A stretch of 64,000 nucleotides of DNA, from assembly GCA_963809545.1 (NCBI GenBank), contig CAWEKD010000005.1, positions 558,001-622,000 on the forward strand, written 5' to 3'. The stretch comes from Natronosporangium sp035305625. Its GTDB lineage: Bacteria; Actinomycetota; Actinomycetes; Mycobacteriales; Micromonosporaceae. The stretch's first letter is position 1; the number at the start of each line of letters is the position of its first letter. A program made the position numbers and the translations under genes. This document shows positions 61,417 through 64,000 of the stretch, piece after piece. Under the pieces are notes generated by a model. The model saw nothing but the letters and a program-made list of their open reading frames with translations, did not search any database and was not told where the DNA came from.

Positions 61417-62457
61417 ATGACGACACCCCCCGCGCTGCCCTCCGAGGCCGCTCCGGTCCGCCTTCGCCGCCCCGATGACCTGGTCACGCTCACGCCGTAC
61501 CTCATCGGCTTCCATCCCGCCGACGACCTGGTGCTGATCGGATTCGCCGCCGACCGCGCGGTGGTCAGCGTCCGGGTCGACTTACCTGACGCCCGTGGCC
61601 TGGCCGCGCGAGTGGACGACCTGCTCGAGTTGGCGACCCGCCACCCCCTGGAGGCGATAGCGGCGCTGGGCTACGGCCCCGCCGCCCGCACCCGCCCAGC
61701 CCTGACCGCGGTGCGGCGCGCCGCCGCGCAGCGAGGGCTGCGGGTGCTGGACCTGCTGCGAGTCGAGGACGGGCGCTGGTGGTCCGAGCTGTGCCCAGAC
61801 CCGGGCTGCTGCCCACCCGAGGGCACTCCGGTGTCAACCGATGGTGTGGTGGCCGCCCAGTGCACGTTCGCGGGGCTCGCGCCCGCCGCGGACCAACAGG
61901 AGTTCGAGGCGCGGCTGGCGCCGGTGTCCGGAGCCGAGCGGGCCGCGCTGCAGCGCGCGGCCGACCGAGTGGAGCAGGAGTTGGCCGGGTGGCTGGCCGA
62001 GCTCGACCCGGCCGCCCGCGCCGGCGAGATCCGCACCGCCGGCATCGCCACGGTCGAGGCCGCCATCCAGCGGTACGCGGCCGGGGGCCGGCTGAACGAC
62101 GAAGAGATCGCCCGGCTGTCGCTCCTCCTGGTCTCCATCCCGGTCCGGGACGCCGCCTGGCGGGCGATCGCCACGCCGGAACCACACCTCAATTTGTGGA
62201 CCGACGTCACTCGCCGAGCGGACCCGCTGCTGGTGGCGGCCCCGGCCAGCCTGCTCGCGTTCACCGCCTGGCGGGCCGGCGACGGTGCGCTGGCGCGGCT
62301 GGCCCTGGAGCGAGCGCTGACCGCCGATCCCGACTATCCGATGGCCCGGCTACTGTGGCAGGCGCTCCGGCACGGCCTACCGCCATCGATACTGGACGGC
62401 TGGGGCACCCCGGCCTGGCAGGCCATGCTCGATGGCGCCCCCAGGAGGGAGGGGTGA
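61417..62457 (+). CDS. DUF4192 family protein
   Basis: 346 aa from ATG 61417 (CAGGCT-N7 upstream). Conserved opening VRLRRPDDLVTLTPYLIGFHPADDLVLIGF seen here in parts (LVTLTPYLIGFHP, DDLVLIGF), central GYGPAART and RVLDLLRVEDGRWWSELC, and the C-terminal helical part with NLWTDVTRRA and PASLLAFTAWRAGDGALARLALERAL. A conserved actinobacterial family of unknown function; no signal or membrane segment. Confidence 0.9.
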   Translation: MTTPPALPSEAAPVRLRRPDDLVTLTPYLIGFHPADDLVLIGFAADRAVVSVRVDLPDARGLAARVDDLLELATRHPLEAIAALGYGPAARTRPALTAVRRAAAQRGLRVLDLLRVEDGRWWSELCPDPGCCPPEGTPVSTDGVVAAQCTFAGLAPAADQQEFEARLAPVSGAERAALQRAADRVEQELAGWLAELDPAARAGEIRTAGIATVEAAIQRYAAGGRLNDEEIARLSLLLVSIPVRDAAWRAIATPEPHLNLWTDVTRRADPLLVAAPASLLAFTAWRAGDGALARLALERALTADPDYPMARLLWQALRHGLPPSILDGWGTPAWQAMLDGAPRREG

Positions 62458-62487
62458 ACCGCCCGAACGCCGGTGTCACCCGCCCGC

Positions 62488-63354
62488 TCACTCCGGATGC
62501 GCATACGCCGGCAGGGTGAGCCGGTGAGTGCCGGTGTAGACGTTCATCGTGGACCCGCGCAGGAACCCGAGCAGGGTCATCCCCGCCTCCTCCGCCAGGT
62601 CCACCGCGAGCGTGCTCGGGGCCGACACCGCCGCCAGCACCGGTATCCCGGCCATCCACGCCTTCTGGGTCAATTCGAAGCTGGCCCGCCCGGAGACCAC
62701 CAGCACCCGTTGCCGCAGCGGCAGCCGCTCCTGCCGTACCGCCCAGCCGATCAGCTTGTCGACCGCGTTGTGCCGGCCCACGTCCTCCCGGACCGCCTCC
62801 AGTTGGCCGTCCGCAGTGAACAAACCGGCGGCGTGCAGGCCACCGGTGCGGGCGAACACCTTCTGCGCCTCCCGCAGCCGCTCCGGCAGCACGGCCAGCA
62901 CCTCCGGTGACACCTGGACCGGATCGTCCGCCACCTGGTAGCGGGAACGAGTCCGCACCGCCTCCAGGCTGGCCTTGCCACACACCCCGCAGGAGCTGGT
63001 GGTGTAGAAGGAGCGGCTCACGTCGACCGCCGGCTCCGGCACGTGTGCCGCCAGGTTCACCCGGACCACGTTGTACGAATTCGGCTCCTCGGTCCCGGCG
63101 CACAGCTCGGCGGTGACCACATCCGCCGGATCCCGCACGATCCCCTCGGTGAACAGGAACCCCACCGCCAGGTCCAGATCGTCCCCGGGAGTACGCATGG
63201 TCACCGCCAGTGCCCTCCCAGGCCGGCCTGGTCGCCCCACCCGGATCTCCAGCGGCTCCTCCACCACGAGCGTGTCCGGCCGCATCCGTCGAGCGTCGGC
63301 CGGGATAGTCGCGTCGATCCGCAGCACCCGCCGTCGGTCCGTCACCCGCCCCAT
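62488..63354 (-). CDS. fdhD: Formate dehydrogenase accessory sulfurtransferase FdhD
   Basis: 288 aa. FdhD takes sulfur from a cysteine desulfurase through a conserved CxxC, here SSCGVCGKASLEA, to the molybdenum cofactor of formate dehydrogenase. Also DDLDLAVGFLFTEGIV, GGLHAAGLF and EDVGRHNAVDKLIG, all signatures. The nearby moaA and moaD fit, but no formate dehydrogenase subunit is in the window. CACGAT-N6 precedes the ATG. Confidence 0.95.
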   Translation of the reverse strand: MGRVTDRRRVLRIDATIPADARRMRPDTLVVEEPLEIRVGRPGRPGRALAVTMRTPGDDLDLAVGFLFTEGIVRDPADVVTAELCAGTEEPNSYNVVRVNLAAHVPEPAVDVSRSFYTTSSCGVCGKASLEAVRTRSRYQVADDPVQVSPEVLAVLPERLREAQKVFARTGGLHAAGLFTADGQLEAVREDVGRHNAVDKLIGWAVRQERLPLRQRVLVVSGRASFELTQKAWMAGIPVLAAVSAPSTLAVDLAEEAGMTLLGFLRGSTMNVYTGTHRLTLPAYAHPE

Positions 63355-63498
63355 TCACCCATCGTGCCACCGCTACGGGTCGCGATCGCCGATGACGACC
63401 CCGACCCAGGTGGCAGGACAGCCGTCGACCGGCGTGAAGTCGGTCACTCACCCCCGCCAGACTTATCGAATGTCTTAGGGAAGGGGCAGAGTCTCACT

Positions 63499-64000
63499 GT
63501 GACCGCACCGGTTTCCCCGCGGCCAAGCGCCGCTTATCTGGTCCCCGCCTTCGGCGTACTGGCAATGATCTGGGGCACCAGTTTCCTGTTCATCAAGGTG
63601 GGAGTGCGTGAATTGCACCCCGCGTACGTCACCCTCACCCGGGTCGCGCTGGGAGCGGTGACCATCCTGATCCTGCTGGCGGTGCTACGGCAGAAACTGC
63701 CTCGCAGCCCGCGGATCTGGGCCCACCTGGCGGTCGCCGGTGCGATCGGGGTGGCGCTTCCGTTCACCCTGTACGGGTACGGGGAGCAGCGGGTGCCGTC
63801 CCTGCTGGCCGGGATCTGGAACGCCACCACTCCACTGGCCACCCTGCCACTGGCGGTGTTGCTGTTCCGCACCGAGCGCTTCACCGCCCGGAAGTTGCTC
63901 GGGTTGGCGATCGGGTTCGCCGGGGTGTTGGTGGTGCTGGGGGTGTGGACGGGGGTGGGCGGCTCCGCCCTCACCGGTCAACTGATGTGCTTCGCCGCCG
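63499..64000 (+). CDS. EamA/DMT-family transporter, 3' end beyond the window
   Basis: N-terminal 167 aa only. GTG 63499; YLVPAFGVLAMIWGTSFLFIKVGV, the typical EamA first helix with WGTSFLFIK, then further helices LTRVALGAVTILILLAVL, VAGAIGVALPFTLYGYG, NATTPLATLPLAVLLF and LLGLAIGFAGVLVVLGVW. A ten-helix metabolite exporter is expected; the last four helices lie outside the window. Confidence 0.93.
   Translation, partial: MTAPVSPRPSAAYLVPAFGVLAMIWGTSFLFIKVGVRELHPAYVTLTRVALGAVTILILLAVLRQKLPRSPRIWAHLAVAGAIGVALPFTLYGYGEQRVPSLLAGIWNATTPLATLPLAVLLFRTERFTARKLLGLAIGFAGVLVVLGVWTGVGGSALTGQLMCFAA

Noticed and set aside
1..64000. tRNA, rRNA, riboswitch or CRISPR structures
   Set aside because: No cloverleaf-like stretches with conserved T-loop and CCA region, no rRNA signature, and no repeat-spacer series were seen on reading; a covariance-model scan would settle it.

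Overview
The window is about 70% G+C, with closely packed genes and strongly G/C-biased third codon positions. Gene content (Tad pilus tail with a LysM/BTAD regulator, two LytR-CpsA-Psr proteins, DUF4192, DUF5926 and YrhK proteins, a double-MerR/UvrA-like pair) points to a filamentous actinomycete, most plausibly Micromonosporaceae. That placement is inference from family knowledge; there is no rRNA here. I see no tRNA, rRNA, CRISPR array, prophage or intact insertion sequence. No stretch over 300 bases lacks a gene or gene remnant.

Layout. 1-5.7 kb: end of a Tad-type pilus locus (three TadE/TadG-like pseudopilins, then a membrane LysM protein and BTAD regulator that look like one gene split by a one-base frameshift, and a PH-like membrane protein). 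5.7-9.5 kb: a decayed patch holding a 754-bp tandem duplication of a lipoprotein gene, a secreted-protein gene with three frameshifts, a long hairpin, and a PLP-enzyme pseudogene. 9.7-13.1 kb: UvrA-like drug-resistance-type ATPase divergent from a double MerR regulator. 13-18.7 kb: small conserved proteins, a HisC-type aminotransferase, an RDD protein, and 4-hydroxyphenylpyruvate dioxygenase divergent from an Lrp/AsnC regulator. 18.7-26.6 kb: beta-propeller protein, class I fumarase, a truncated DUF3427 helicase remnant, DUF4184 protein, class II fumarase and a lipoprotein. 26.6-40.6 kb: two-component system, PhyH dioxygenase, seryl-tRNA synthetase, HAD phosphatase, OsmC, mini-zincin, prephenate dehydratase, small sensors, a frameshifted arginine deiminase, DUF5926, two overlapping ATP-binding/kinase genes and a glycerophosphodiesterase.

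40.7-55.5 kb is a cell-surface region: two LCP ligases, a UDP-glucuronate decarboxylase-like epimerase, an ABC exporter, a polyprenyl-phosphate sugar transferase, a GT4 glycosyltransferase, and a three-enzyme module (nucleotidyltransferase, sn-glycerol-1-phosphate dehydrogenase-like enzyme, CDP-alcohol phosphotransferase) that could make and transfer an unusual phospho-polyol. 55.6-64 kb: nucleoside phosphorylase, metallophosphoesterase, MoaA and MoaD, fructosamine-kinase-like and GNAT proteins, DUF4192, FdhD and a DMT exporter cut by the window end.

Two patterns run across the window. First, some two dozen genes carry a TANNNT hexamer ending 6-8 bases before an ATG/GTG and have no Shine-Dalgarno, the layout of leaderless actinobacterial promoters; it also decides several start codons. 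Second, at least six loci carry single-base frameshifts. Some are true decay (5' truncation, duplicated copies); others (arginine deiminase, LysM-BTAD) could be assembly errors.
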